This document shows, piece after piece, positions 9,707 through 17,474 of a DNA stretch of 64,000 nt. Under the pieces are notes generated by a model. It did no database searches, had not been told where the DNA came from, and saw only the letters and a program-made list of their open reading frames with translations. Each line of letters begins with the position of its first letter. Positions within the stretch are counted from its first letter, which is position 1. Origin of the DNA: DATBVX01 sp963695985 (lineage in GTDB: Bacteria > Pseudomonadota > Gammaproteobacteria > Steroidobacterales > Steroidobacteraceae); contig CAVOIC010000013.1 of NCBI GenBank assembly GCA_963695985.1, positions 1 to 64,000 of the forward strand. The letters are read 5' to 3'. The position numbers and the translations under genes are program-made.

Positions 9707-10984
9707 TCACTTCGCGAGGCTTACGGCCAGCACGTCGACGAACTCCCACACTTCGGTGAAAGTGTTGTAGAGCGGCACTGGCGCCACGCGGATGATGTCC
9801 GGCTCGCGCCAGTCGCAGACGACATCGCGTTCTGCGAGCGCTTCGAACACGCGCCGGCCCGAGTGCACTCCGTTACGCAGCCGCAGCGACAGCTGGCAGC
9901 CGCGTTCATCAGGCGCGCTCGGCGTCACGATCTGGATGTGCCCGGGCAGTCGCTCGTGCAGCAGGAACTCGAGAAAGCCTGTAAGGAGGCGCGCCTTCTC
10001 GACCAACCGTGGCATGCCGGCCTCGCGAAACATCGCCAGCGAGACCACGAGGGGCGCCATCGAGAGAATGGGTGGATTGCTGATCTGCCAGCCCTCGGCG
10101 CCGGCGAGCAACTCCAGATCGGGCGGCATCTGAAAGCGCGTCGCCTTGTCGTGAGCCCACCAGCCCGCGAACCGCGGCAGTTCCGGCGACCGCGCATGGC
10201 GCTCGTGTACGAAGCAGCCGGCCACCGCTCCCGGCCCCGCATTGAGGTACTTGTAGGTGCACCAGCACGCAAAATCCGCGCCCGAGTCGTGCATGTGCAG
10301 CGCTACGTTGCCTGTTGCATGCGCGAGATCGAAACCCACCATCGTGCCGGCCGCGTGTCCCGCTCGAGTGATGCGCGCGATGTCGAAGCTCTGCCCGGTG
10401 CGGTATTGCACGCCTGGCAGCATCACGAGGGCGATGCGATGCCCTTCGCGTGCCAGCAGCACCTCGAGATCCCCGTGGCGCACGCAGTCCTCGCCCGGAC
10501 GCGGCGCCACTTCGATCAGCGCCTCTTTCGCCGTGTAGCCGTGGTGGCCGAGGTGCGAGACGACTGCATAGCGGTCCGACGGGAAGGCGCCTTGCTCGAT
10601 CAGGATGCAGAAACGCTCACGCGTGGGCCGGTAGAAGCTCACCATCATGAGGTGCAGGTTCACGGTGAGCGTGTTCATGTTCACGACTTCACCGGCCTGT
10701 GCCCCAACGAGCAGCGCCGTGTCACTGGTGAGCTGCTCGTGGTACGGCAGCCAGGGGCGCCGGGCCTCGAGATGTCCCAGCACCGCGTACCGCGCCCAGT
10801 CCTCGAGTTCCTCGTCGATCAGCTCGCGCACGCCTCTTGGCTGCAGGCCGAGGGAATTGCCGCAGAAGTAGATGGCCATGTCGCGCCGCCGGCCGGGCGG
10901 CAGACAAAAACGCGCGCGGAAAGGCGCGAGTACGTCGCTTCGATCCCGCGCTTCGGCATGAGCGCGCGTGGCTTCGAAACTCAT
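9707..10984 (-). CDS. kynU: kynureninase
   Basis: PLP enzyme cleaving 3-hydroxykynurenine to 3-hydroxyanthranilate and alanine. The 425-residue protein has the PLP lysine in CTYKYLNAGPGAVAG (near residue 243), the preceding FDLAHATGNVALHMHDSGAD, and YFCGNSLGLQPRGVRELI near the N-terminus, all kynureninase signatures. Its ATG overlaps the upstream cyclase stop codon (ATGA), indicating translational coupling. Because kmo follows directly, 3-hydroxykynurenine rather than kynurenine is the likely main substrate. Confidence 0.96.
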   Translation of the reverse strand: MSFEATRAHAEARDRSDVLAPFRARFCLPPGRRRDMAIYFCGNSLGLQPRGVRELIDEELEDWARYAVLGHLEARRPWLPYHEQLTSDTALLVGAQAGEVVNMNTLTVNLHLMMVSFYRPTRERFCILIEQGAFPSDRYAVVSHLGHHGYTAKEALIEVAPRPGEDCVRHGDLEVLLAREGHRIALVMLPGVQYRTGQSFDIARITRAGHAAGTMVGFDLAHATGNVALHMHDSGADFACWCTYKYLNAGPGAVAGCFVHERHARSPELPRFAGWWAHDKATRFQMPPDLELLAGAEGWQISNPPILSMAPLVVSLAMFREAGMPRLVEKARLLTGFLEFLLHERLPGHIQIVTPSAPDERGCQLSLRLRNGVHSGRRVFEALAERDVVCDWREPDIIRVAPVPLYNTFTEVWEFVDVLAVSLAK

Positions 10985-11802
10985 GGGCGTTGTAGCCGAT
11001 ACAGGATCGGGCGACTGGGCGCCGCGTCGCTCACGAAAGGCGCTATCTGCAGGTCGAGCAGGTAGCAGCCGTCTGTGACGGAGTCGGGAACAAAGATCAG
11101 CTCCGTCACACTGGCGTGGGGCCGGCGCGCCTGCGCGTGGTTGCTGCTGCCCGGCGGCAGACCCCAGAAGATCCGATGGACGCTGAGTTTCCCCTGGTCG
11201 TGAGTCCGATCGAGAGACGGCAGGTCCACGAGCAGGTGCTCGACACCCCGGGCCACGATGAATTCCGCAGCCGGGATCGAGAGAAAGGGCGGCGGGTGGG
11301 CCTCGTAGCGGCGCGTGCGCTTACCGGCGTCGTTGGGCAAGGTTCTCAGCACCAGCGCGGTGACGCCCGCCGACGGCTGGCGCTTCCAGGCCTGCTCGAG
11401 ACTTCGTGCCGTGATCAGGCGATCGCCCGGTGCGGCGGGAGGAACCGTCGATTCATGACTACTACTCGCCGCAGTCGCCTCGACGGAGAGCAACAGCGCC
11501 AACGCGAGACCACTCGAGAACCGCTCGTGCACACTGACGCGCTCGCTCGTAACGTGACCCACGCATTCGGTATGCGTGCCGTTGCAGTGGGGGATGAGGC
11601 GCAATTCCTCGCAGTTGCAGCTACCGCCAAGGCGCACGTCGCCAACGAAGGACCCAGCGTGCAAAGCCATGGCGCTCGCTCGCGGGGCGTCAAAATGTGA
11701 AGGCTGCTCTCCGGCGAAGTCATATGGAATCGAGAGGTCGAGCGGCTGGCCAAGATCGACCCGCATCGGACCGTCTGCCGTGGCGACTGTCAGGTGCGTC
11801 AC
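10981..11802 (-). CDS. cyclase family protein, probable kynurenine formamidase-like
   Basis: Metal-dependent hydrolase of the cyclase/KynB superfamily; position between ACMSD and kynU suggests N-formylkynurenine hydrolysis. The metal motif HxGTHxDxPxH appears as HCNGTHTECVGH near residues 71-82, with Glu in place of the usual Asp, so it belongs to a divergent branch and the substrate is inferred. The GTG start was chosen because it overlaps the ACMSD stop as GTGA; an ATG ten codons upstream would create a 34-base overlap. Product 273 residues, longer than typical KynB (about 210). Confidence 0.75.
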   Translation of the reverse strand: MTHLTVATADGPMRVDLGQPLDLSIPYDFAGEQPSHFDAPRASAMALHAGSFVGDVRLGGSCNCEELRLIPHCNGTHTECVGHVTSERVSVHERFSSGLALALLLSVEATAASSSHESTVPPAAPGDRLITARSLEQAWKRQPSAGVTALVLRTLPNDAGKRTRRYEAHPPPFLSIPAAEFIVARGVEHLLVDLPSLDRTHDQGKLSVHRIFWGLPPGSSNHAQARRPHASVTELIFVPDSVTDGCYLLDLQIAPFVSDAAPSRPILYRLQRP

Positions 11803-12809
11803 TCGAATTTCCTGCGCTCGAGGTTCAGCCATTCGAGCGCCGTGCCGTGCAGCAGGCGCGCGACCGTGTCAGTGTCGAGCTGCATGGATTCGATCATCGC
11901 ACCGGGGTGATCCTCGCCGAGCGGAAAAGGATAGTCGCTGCCCAGGGCAATACTGCGTGCGCCCATCAGCTTCAGCATGTAGTGCAGAAGATCGGGATCG
12001 TGGACCAGTGAATCGACGTAGAAACGTCCGAGGTAGTCGCGCGGATTGGTCTGATTGTTGACTGCGACGAGGTCGGGCCGGGCGTGAAAGCCATGCTCGA
12101 TGCGCCCGAGGGTCGAGGGAAATGCGCCGCCGCCGTGAGCGAATGCCACGCGCAGGCGCGGCAGCTTGGCAAACACGCCGCCGAAGATCATGCAGCAGAT
12201 CGAGAGCGAAGTTTCGGCCGGCATACCGACGAGCCACGGCAGCCAGTAGCGTGACATGCGCTCGCGCCCGAGCATATCCCAGGGATGCACGAACACGGCA
12301 GCGCCGAGTTCCTGTGCGGCGGTGAAGATTTCGACCACGCGCGGGTCGTCGAGATTGCGCCCGTTGATGTGCGAGCCGATCTCGATACCGGGCAACTTCA
12401 GCTCGCGCACGCAGCGTTCAAGCTCCTGGATTGCGAGATCGGGTTCCTGCATCGGCACGGTGCCGAGCCCGATGAAGCGCGTGGGGTAACGGTCGACCAG
12501 GCCGGCGATGTGATCGTTGAGCAAGCGGCTGAGATCGAGCGTGTCCGGACCGCGCGCCCAGTAGTTGAACATCACCGGCACGGTAGAGAGCACCTGCACG
12601 TTCACGCCGGTGCGCGCGCAATCCTCGAAGCGCCTGTCGGCGTCCCAGCTATTGGCCTCGATGTGCCGGAAGAGCTTCCCTTCCTGCACCATGCGCGCGC
12701 AGCCGGGGCCGGTGTGTTCGATCTGCACCCAGCCGCCATAGCCGTAACGCTCCTGCAGGTTCGGCCAGTTGTCCGGAATGACGTGCGTGTGAATGTCGAT
12801 CTTCAGCAT
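11799..12809 (-). CDS. 2-amino-3-carboxymuconate-6-semialdehyde decarboxylase
   Basis: Amidohydrolase-fold decarboxylase (ACMSD) converting ACMS to 2-aminomuconate semialdehyde, diverting flux away from quinolinate. Zn ligands are visible: H7 and H9 in the N-terminal HTH, FVHPWDMLG near 175, FAHGGGAFP near 223 and the acidic GSDYPFPLGEDHPG near 291. At 336 residues it matches bacterial ACMSD (NbaD). It begins on the last base of the 3-hydroxyanthranilate dioxygenase stop (TGATG) and its own stop overlaps the next GTG, so coupling runs through the operon. Confidence 0.94.
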   Translation of the reverse strand: MLKIDIHTHVIPDNWPNLQERYGYGGWVQIEHTGPGCARMVQEGKLFRHIEANSWDADRRFEDCARTGVNVQVLSTVPVMFNYWARGPDTLDLSRLLNDHIAGLVDRYPTRFIGLGTVPMQEPDLAIQELERCVRELKLPGIEIGSHINGRNLDDPRVVEIFTAAQELGAAVFVHPWDMLGRERMSRYWLPWLVGMPAETSLSICCMIFGGVFAKLPRLRVAFAHGGGAFPSTLGRIEHGFHARPDLVAVNNQTNPRDYLGRFYVDSLVHDPDLLHYMLKLMGARSIALGSDYPFPLGEDHPGAMIESMQLDTDTVARLLHGTALEWLNLERRKFE

Positions 12810-13330
12810 CAGCTACGCCGGCTTGGGGGCTGCATGACCGCCCCGCAGTGCCTGCAGGTGCGATGCGTGAGGTTCGAGAAGAAACGCTCGAACACCGGTG
12901 GAAACTGCGTCTCGATGTTCTTGAGCTCGAAGTACTCCGAATACAGTTTCTGGTGACACTTCTCGCAATACCAGAGCAAGCCGTCCTGTTCGCCCGCTCG
13001 ACGCGGGCGCTCCACGACGAGGCCGACGGTGTTCGGGAAGCGCTGCGGTGAATGCGGCACGTGCGGCGGCAGGAGCAGCACGTCACCCTCGCGAATGGTG
13101 ACATCGACGGGGCGGCCATCCTGCATAGTCTTGAGCAGCATGTCGCCTTCGAGCTGGTAGAAAAATTCCTCGCCGGGATCGTCGTGAAAGTCCTTGCGGG
13201 AATTCGGGCCGCCGACGGCCATGATGATGAATTCCGCATTCTTGAACACCAGCTTGTTGCCCACCGGCGGCTTGAGCAGGTGACGGTTCGCATCGATCCA
13301 GCGGCGCAGGTTGAAGGCTTCGATGGCCAT
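12809..13330 (-). CDS. 3-hydroxyanthranilate 3,4-dioxygenase
   Basis: Cupin-fold Fe(II) ring-cleaving dioxygenase producing 2-amino-3-carboxymuconate semialdehyde. In the 173-residue product the facial triad is H49, E55 and H93 (DFHDDPGEEFFYQ, PPHVPHSP). The C-terminal rubredoxin-like site of bacterial enzymes is present as two CxxC pairs at C122/C125 and C159/C162. The start is the ATG giving MAIEAFNLRRWID, six bases after the deaminase stop; reading further upstream runs into the deaminase gene. It corresponds to nbaC of nitrobenzoate degraders. Confidence 0.95.
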   Translation of the reverse strand: MAIEAFNLRRWIDANRHLLKPPVGNKLVFKNAEFIIMAVGGPNSRKDFHDDPGEEFFYQLEGDMLLKTMQDGRPVDVTIREGDVLLLPPHVPHSPQRFPNTVGLVVERPRRAGEQDGLLWYCEKCHQKLYSEYFELKNIETQFPPVFERFFSNLTHRTCRHCGAVMQPPSRRS

Positions 13331-13335
13331 GGCAG

Positions 13336-13758
13336 TTACTCCGGGAGCGTCGCGATGCACTTGAGCTCGATCGCGATCGGACCGGGCAGGCGCGCGACGC
13401 CGATGGTGGTGCGGCAGGCGTGGACGCTGCCGAAATATTCGGCATAGATCCTGTTGTAGGTGGCGAAGTCGCGCTCGAGGTCGGTGAGGAACACCGTCAC
13501 GTCGACCAGCCGCTCCCAGCTCGAACCGGCATCTTCGAGGACGACGCGCACGTTCTCGAACACGGCGCGGCATTGTGCCTCGATATCGTAGCGGACCACG
13601 CGGCCCGCAGCATCCAGCTCGACGCCAGGTACCCTCGCCTCCCCGCGCCGACGCGGTCCCATGCCGGAGATTAAGAGCAGGTTGCCGACGCGACGCGCGT
13701 GCGGGTAAGCGCCGAGCGTCTCGGGTGCGCGCGCGGACAGAATGACTTCGGACTTCAT
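13336..13758 (-). CDS. RidA-family protein, probable 2-aminomuconate deaminase
   Basis: A 140-residue YjgF/YER057c/UK114 protein. Family features include the N-terminal GAYPHARRVGNLLLISG, VTVFLTDLERDFATYN, and the C-terminal CRTTIGVARLPGPIAIE that contains the substrate-binding Arg. Bacterial 2-aminomuconate deaminases (AmnD, NbaF) belong to this family and sit in the same cluster, so hydrolysis of 2-aminomuconate to 4-oxalocrotonate is the likely role. A generic imine-deaminating role, as in RidA, is the alternative. It lies 11 bases downstream of the dehydrogenase. Confidence 0.87.
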   Translation of the reverse strand: MKSEVILSARAPETLGAYPHARRVGNLLLISGMGPRRRGEARVPGVELDAAGRVVRYDIEAQCRAVFENVRVVLEDAGSSWERLVDVTVFLTDLERDFATYNRIYAEYFGSVHACRTTIGVARLPGPIAIELKCIATLPE

Positions 13759-13769
13759 GGCATTTGAAC

Positions 13770-15215
13770 TCAGTACTTGACGCACACGTTGCGCGGCTCG
13801 GTGAAGAAGCGCATGGCCTCGACGCCGCCCTCGCGGCCCAGCCCTGAATGCTTGACTCCGCCCATGGGCGTGCGCAGATCGCGCAGCATCCAGGTGTTCA
13901 CCCACACGAGACCAGATTCGAGGCGCGCCGCGACCCGATGGCAGCGCTCGACATCGCGGCTCCAGATCGAGGCCGCGAGACCATAGGGCGTGCCGTTCGC
14001 GATCCGCAGCGCATCGGCTTCATCGCCGAAGGACTGCAGGGTCACGACCGGGCCAAAGATCTCCTCCTGGTTCGCGGCACACTCCGGCTTCAGGTTGTCG
14101 ATGACGGTGGGCTCGTAGAACCAGCCCTGCCGGCAGCGTGTCGTGTCAACCGTGACGCGCCTGCCGCCGCAGAGAATCTGTCCGCCGTCCGCAAGTGCCT
14201 GCTCGACCGCCGTCATGATCTTGTGCAGATGCGCCTCGGACACGATGGCGCCCTGGTCGGTATCGGTCGCGAGCGGATCGCCCACGCGCAGGCGCTTCAC
14301 CCGCGCCACGAGAGCCTCGCGGAAGCGGGCGTAGATCGTGTGTTCGATCAGCACCCGCGAGCCGCACAGGCAGATTTCACCTTGGTTGGTGAACGCGGCA
14401 CGCGCCGCGCCCTCGACTGCGCGGTCAAAATCGCAGTCACCGAACACCACGGTCGGGTTCTTGCCGCCGAGCTCAAGCGCCAGCTTCTTGAACTGGGGCG
14501 CCCCGGCCGCAGCGATGGCGCGTCCGGTCGCGGTACCACCCGTAAAGGAGACGGCGCGCACCTCGGGGTGGGCGACGATAGCCTGGCCCACACCGCGGCC
14601 CGCGCCGTGCAGTACGTTCAGCACCCCGGCTGGCAGATCCGCTTCGGCGCACCTGTCGGCTAGGAGCGAGGCGGTGAGCGGCGTGACCTCGGAAGGCTTG
14701 GCAATGACGCAATTGCCCGCGGCGAGCGCGGGCGCGATCTTCCACGTGAGCAGATACAGCGGCAGGTTCCACGGCGAGATCCCGGCCACGACGCCATGCG
14801 GCTGACGCAGCGTGTAGTTGATCGCGCCCGCTTCCATCGCGTGTGCCTCGCTCGCGAATTGCGTCGCGGCGTCGGCAAAGAAGCGCAGGTTGGCGATGGC
14901 GCGCGGAATGTCGAGCGCACGCGCCAGCGACAGCGGCTTGCCCGTGTCCTGCGATTCGGCGCGTGCAAACGCTTCGAAATCGCGTTCGATGAGGTCTGCG
15001 ATCCGGTCAAGCCACGCCGCACGCTCGGCGGCGGGCAGATCGCGCCACCCGGGAAACGCCGCGCGCGCCGCCGCCACTGCCTGCTCGACATCGGCCGCAT
15101 CGGTCTCCGGCGCGCGCGCGAACACCTGGCCCGTCGCCGGTTCGTAGACGTCAAACCAGCGCCCGGATCGGGAGGGTTGGGAGCGGCCGGCGATGTAGTT
15201 CAGTAGCTCGAGCAT
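13770..15215 (-). CDS. 2-aminomuconate semialdehyde dehydrogenase (ALDH8 type)
   Basis: NAD-dependent aldehyde dehydrogenase oxidising 2-aminomuconate semialdehyde to 2-aminomuconate. The 481-residue protein has the catalytic Cys in NQGEICLCGSR near residue 281, the general-base Glu in LALELGGKNP near 245, the nucleotide loop FTGGTATGRAIA, and the 2-hydroxymuconate/2-aminomuconate subfamily C-terminus SGLGREGGVEAMRFFTEPRN. It is the first gene of the kynurenine operon, preceded by a palindrome and a TATAAT. The 2-hydroxymuconic activity of relatives is possible, but the neighbours favour the amino compound. Confidence 0.92.
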   Translation of the reverse strand: MLELLNYIAGRSQPSRSGRWFDVYEPATGQVFARAPETDAADVEQAVAAARAAFPGWRDLPAAERAAWLDRIADLIERDFEAFARAESQDTGKPLSLARALDIPRAIANLRFFADAATQFASEAHAMEAGAINYTLRQPHGVVAGISPWNLPLYLLTWKIAPALAAGNCVIAKPSEVTPLTASLLADRCAEADLPAGVLNVLHGAGRGVGQAIVAHPEVRAVSFTGGTATGRAIAAAGAPQFKKLALELGGKNPTVVFGDCDFDRAVEGAARAAFTNQGEICLCGSRVLIEHTIYARFREALVARVKRLRVGDPLATDTDQGAIVSEAHLHKIMTAVEQALADGGQILCGGRRVTVDTTRCRQGWFYEPTVIDNLKPECAANQEEIFGPVVTLQSFGDEADALRIANGTPYGLAASIWSRDVERCHRVAARLESGLVWVNTWMLRDLRTPMGGVKHSGLGREGGVEAMRFFTEPRNVCVKY

Positions 15216-15238
15216 GGCGGCGGGGTCGGAGTGCCGAC

Positions 15239-15271
15239 ATTATAGACGGGCGGCTCACCGGGCGAGCCGCC
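15239..15271 (-). promoter_or_regulatory. palindrome and -10 box before kynurenine operon
   Basis: On the minus strand a perfect -10 box TATAAT (15244-15239) lies 23 bases before the first operon ATG. Immediately upstream is a perfect inverted repeat of 8 bp, arms GGCGGCTC and GAGCCGCC around a 7-base loop, covering where a -35 would sit. No good -35 is seen. It could be an activator or repressor site, or a weak terminator of apaH without a T-run. Regulatory meaning is inference. Confidence 0.45.
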
Positions 15272-15289
15272 ACTCGCACTGCGAGCAAT

Positions 15290-16123
15290 TCAGTCGGAAT
15301 CCGGCTGTTGATGCGCGGCACAGGCCACAAACACCGGTGGGCCGTCATCGTCGAGGCGAAGCGCGCAGAGCTTCCCGCCCCACACGCAGCCGGTATCGAT
15401 CGCGATGACGTTGTCGGCGTCGTAGTAGCCGAGCGTCGACCAGTGCCCGCACACGGTGCGCAGCTCCCGGCTCAAGCGCCGCGGCACCTTGAACCACGGC
15501 AGCCACGGCGCCCGCACCGCGCGCGGTGAGTCCTTCAGCTTGAGATTGATGCGGCCTTCGGCGTCGCAGAACCGCAGTCGCGTAAAGCAGTTCACCATGA
15601 AGCGCAACCGGTCGTAACCCGTCAGCGTTTCGTTCCACTGATCGGGCTGGTCGCCGTACATGTGCTTGAAGAGTCCGCCGGCATCGCTTTGCAAGGCTGC
15701 CTGCACCTCTGCCGATGCCGCCTGGGCGAGCGCCAGGTCCCATTGCGGCGGCAGGCCTGCGTGCACGAGCGCGAGACCGAAATGCGCATCGTGATGAAAG
15801 AGCGGACAACTGATGAGCCACTCGAGCAGCCGCTCACGGTCCGGCGCACCGAGCACATCGTCGAGTGTGTCGCTGGGACGCAGACGCCGCGCGCGGCTGT
15901 GAACCACGGCGAGCAGGTGCAGGTCATGATTGCCGAGCACCACGACGGCATTGTCCCGCAGGGCATGCACGCGGCGCAGAGCGGCGAGCGAACGCGGGCC
16001 GCGGTTGACGATGTCGCCCACGAACCAGAGCCGATCGCGGTCGGGGCGGAAGCGGATACGGTGCAGAAGTTCGCCCAGCTCCTCGTCGCATCCCTGGACG
16101 TCGCCGATGGCGTAGAGCGACAT
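15290..16123 (-). CDS. apaH: bis(5'-nucleosyl)-tetraphosphatase, symmetrical
   Basis: Hydrolyses Ap4A to two ADP, limiting alarmone build-up and RNA caps. The 277-residue product has all metallophosphatase signatures: IGDVQGCDEEL at the N-terminus, FVGDIVNRGP near residue 35 and VLGNHDLHLLAV near 63, plus the ApaH C-terminal IDTGCVWGGKLCALRLDD. It follows apaG by three bases, the conserved apaG-apaH pair at the end of the lptD-surA-pdxA-rsmA run. Confidence 0.96.
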   Translation of the reverse strand: MSLYAIGDVQGCDEELGELLHRIRFRPDRDRLWFVGDIVNRGPRSLAALRRVHALRDNAVVVLGNHDLHLLAVVHSRARRLRPSDTLDDVLGAPDRERLLEWLISCPLFHHDAHFGLALVHAGLPPQWDLALAQAASAEVQAALQSDAGGLFKHMYGDQPDQWNETLTGYDRLRFMVNCFTRLRFCDAEGRINLKLKDSPRAVRAPWLPWFKVPRRLSRELRTVCGHWSTLGYYDADNVIAIDTGCVWGGKLCALRLDDDGPPVFVACAAHQQPDSD

Positions 16124-16126
16124 TAC

Positions 16127-16528
16127 CTAGTGCAGCACGCCCGGCATCGCGAGAGTGAACGGTGCGATCGGCGCGTCGAAGTGCTGCCCGTCGTCGCCGA
16201 CCATCTGGTAGGAGCCCTGCATCGCGCCCACGGGGGTCTCGATGATCGCGCCGCTCGAGTAGCGGAAGCCCTGGCCGGGCTTGAGGTACGGCTGCTCGCC
16301 CACCACGCCGTCGCCACGTACTTCCTGCACCTTGCCGTTAGCGTCGGTGATGATCCAGTGGCGCGTCAGCAGGCGGGCCGGCACCTGCCCTTCGTTACGA
16401 ATCGTGATCGTGTAGGCAAATACGAAACGCCGTTCGCGCGGATCGGACTGCTCGTCAACGAAATTGGTCTCGACGTCGACGCGAATGGCGTGACGCGTTC
16501 TTTCCGGGCTTGAGTCCGTGGCGGACAT
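16127..16528 (-). CDS. apaG: ApaG domain protein
   Basis: A 133-residue single-domain ApaG (DUF525) protein, an immunoglobulin-like fold linked to Co/Mg tolerance in Salmonella; the biochemical role is not settled. Family signature GDGVVGEQPYLKPGQGFRY and TPVGAMQGSYQM are present. The ATG giving MSATDSSPER is the last usable start before sequence that matches the upstream repeat. In most gammaproteobacteria apaG directly follows rsmA; here the repeat and a universal stress gene lie between them. Confidence 0.95.
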   Translation of the reverse strand: MSATDSSPERTRHAIRVDVETNFVDEQSDPRERRFVFAYTITIRNEGQVPARLLTRHWIITDANGKVQEVRGDGVVGEQPYLKPGQGFRYSSGAIIETPVGAMQGSYQMVGDDGQHFDAPIAPFTLAMPGVLH

Positions 16529-16570
16529 GGCGTCAGTGTACCGGAATCGAAGTGCGAGGTGGAAAAGGGC

Positions 16571-16978
16571 AGAGCAGTCGCTGGCGGCCATCGGGTGATA
16601 CCGTGCCGACGTGCGCCGGATCACGGCTATTGTCACCTCAAGCATGAAACCTCAAACCCGCAAACATAGGTAGCCGGCGCAGTCGGCAGATATCACGCCG
16701 ATGTCCACCACGCTCCTGCATGACTGATGAGAGTTAGTTGACTTCTCTAGGAAGAGGTCCGCGGAGCGGACCAAGAGAAGGCACTCCCAACTGGGGTTAT
16801 GCAGGACGATTCGGGCACTGGCGTCGAGGGTCTGACAACTCGGGCGAGCAATGTTTGCGGGGATACATTTTCAGATGGCACGGTCATCGAGCGTTGGTCA
16901 GCCCGCAGTTGGCACGGCCCTCACGCCAGGGGCCGGATCAGACTGCTCTCATGCCCAACGCCAGTGTCCGGATCGAAC
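16571..16978 (+). repeat. interspersed noncoding repeat, copy 1
   Basis: About 408 bp that match, in inverted orientation, the sequence at 50379-50872, with roughly 85-90% identity by eye. It starts with AGAGCAGTCGCTGGCGGCC and ends in GACTGCTCT followed by a second degenerate unit. Internal landmarks shared by both copies are the GAGTTAGTTGACT tract, the hairpin GGTCCGCGGAGCGGACC and ATGCAGGACGATTCGG. The short frames in it show no codon-position bias between copies, so it is treated as noncoding. It fills the apaG-usp gap; apart from it nothing else is seen in that gap. Confidence 0.8.
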
Positions 16979-16984
16979 CGTTCC

Positions 16985-17416
16985 TCAGTGCAGGCGCACC
17001 GCCAGCACATCGCAGGGCGATGCATGGAGCACAGAGTCCTCGGTGAAATTGAGCAGGATCGCGAGGCCGTGCCGCTCGCGGCTGCCGAGCACGATGAGGT
17101 CGACCGCCTGCTCCTGCGCCACGCGGATGATCTCCGCCTTTATGTTACCTGCCTCGACGAAGCAGTCGCTGCCCTGCAGGCCGAGTTTCACGGCCAGTTC
17201 CTGCAGCCGGATACGTGCCCGCTCGATCAGTTCTTCTTCGATCTGCACCGCCGGCAGCAGCGTTTCACCCATCGGCTCGACCGGGACGTACTCGACCACG
17301 TGCAGCAGCTGGATCCGGGACTGATAGCACTGCGCGATGGCACGGGCGCGTTCGCCCACGACCTGGCTGTCTTCGGTGAGGTCCACCACGAGGAGAATCT
17401 TCTTGTATTCCTGCAT
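16985..17416 (-). CDS. universal stress protein, UspA family
   Basis: A 143-residue single Usp domain: N-terminal YKKILLVVDLTEDS, middle ELIERARIRLQELA and ending VLGSRERHGLAILLNFTEDS. The ATP-binding signature G-2x-G-9x-G-S/T is imperfect: the final Gly-Ser is replaced by Phe-Thr, as in non-ATP-binding UspA types, so nucleotide binding is doubtful. It is inserted between rsmA and apaG together with the repeat, which ends six bases after its stop codon. Likely a cytoplasmic stress-survival factor; partners are unknown. Confidence 0.9.
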   Translation of the reverse strand: MQEYKKILLVVDLTEDSQVVGERARAIAQCYQSRIQLLHVVEYVPVEPMGETLLPAVQIEEELIERARIRLQELAVKLGLQGSDCFVEAGNIKAEIIRVAQEQAVDLIVLGSRERHGLAILLNFTEDSVLHASPCDVLAVRLH

Positions 17417-17474
17417 GAGTGTCTCCGGCGCTACGTATCGCGCCGATTATAGCGGGGACGGGACCACATGCTTC

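Noticed and set aside
15249..15271. Intrinsic terminator of apaH
   Set aside because: The hairpin has no following T-run and overlaps a promoter-like region, so a regulatory site is favoured, though termination is not excluded.
16799..17046. Open frames in the repeat that match between the two copies (starting MQDDS.TGVEG)
   Set aside because: Over about 62 shared codons the roughly ten base differences fall mostly at first and second codon positions, so there is no sign of protein selection; the similarity follows from the DNA repeat.
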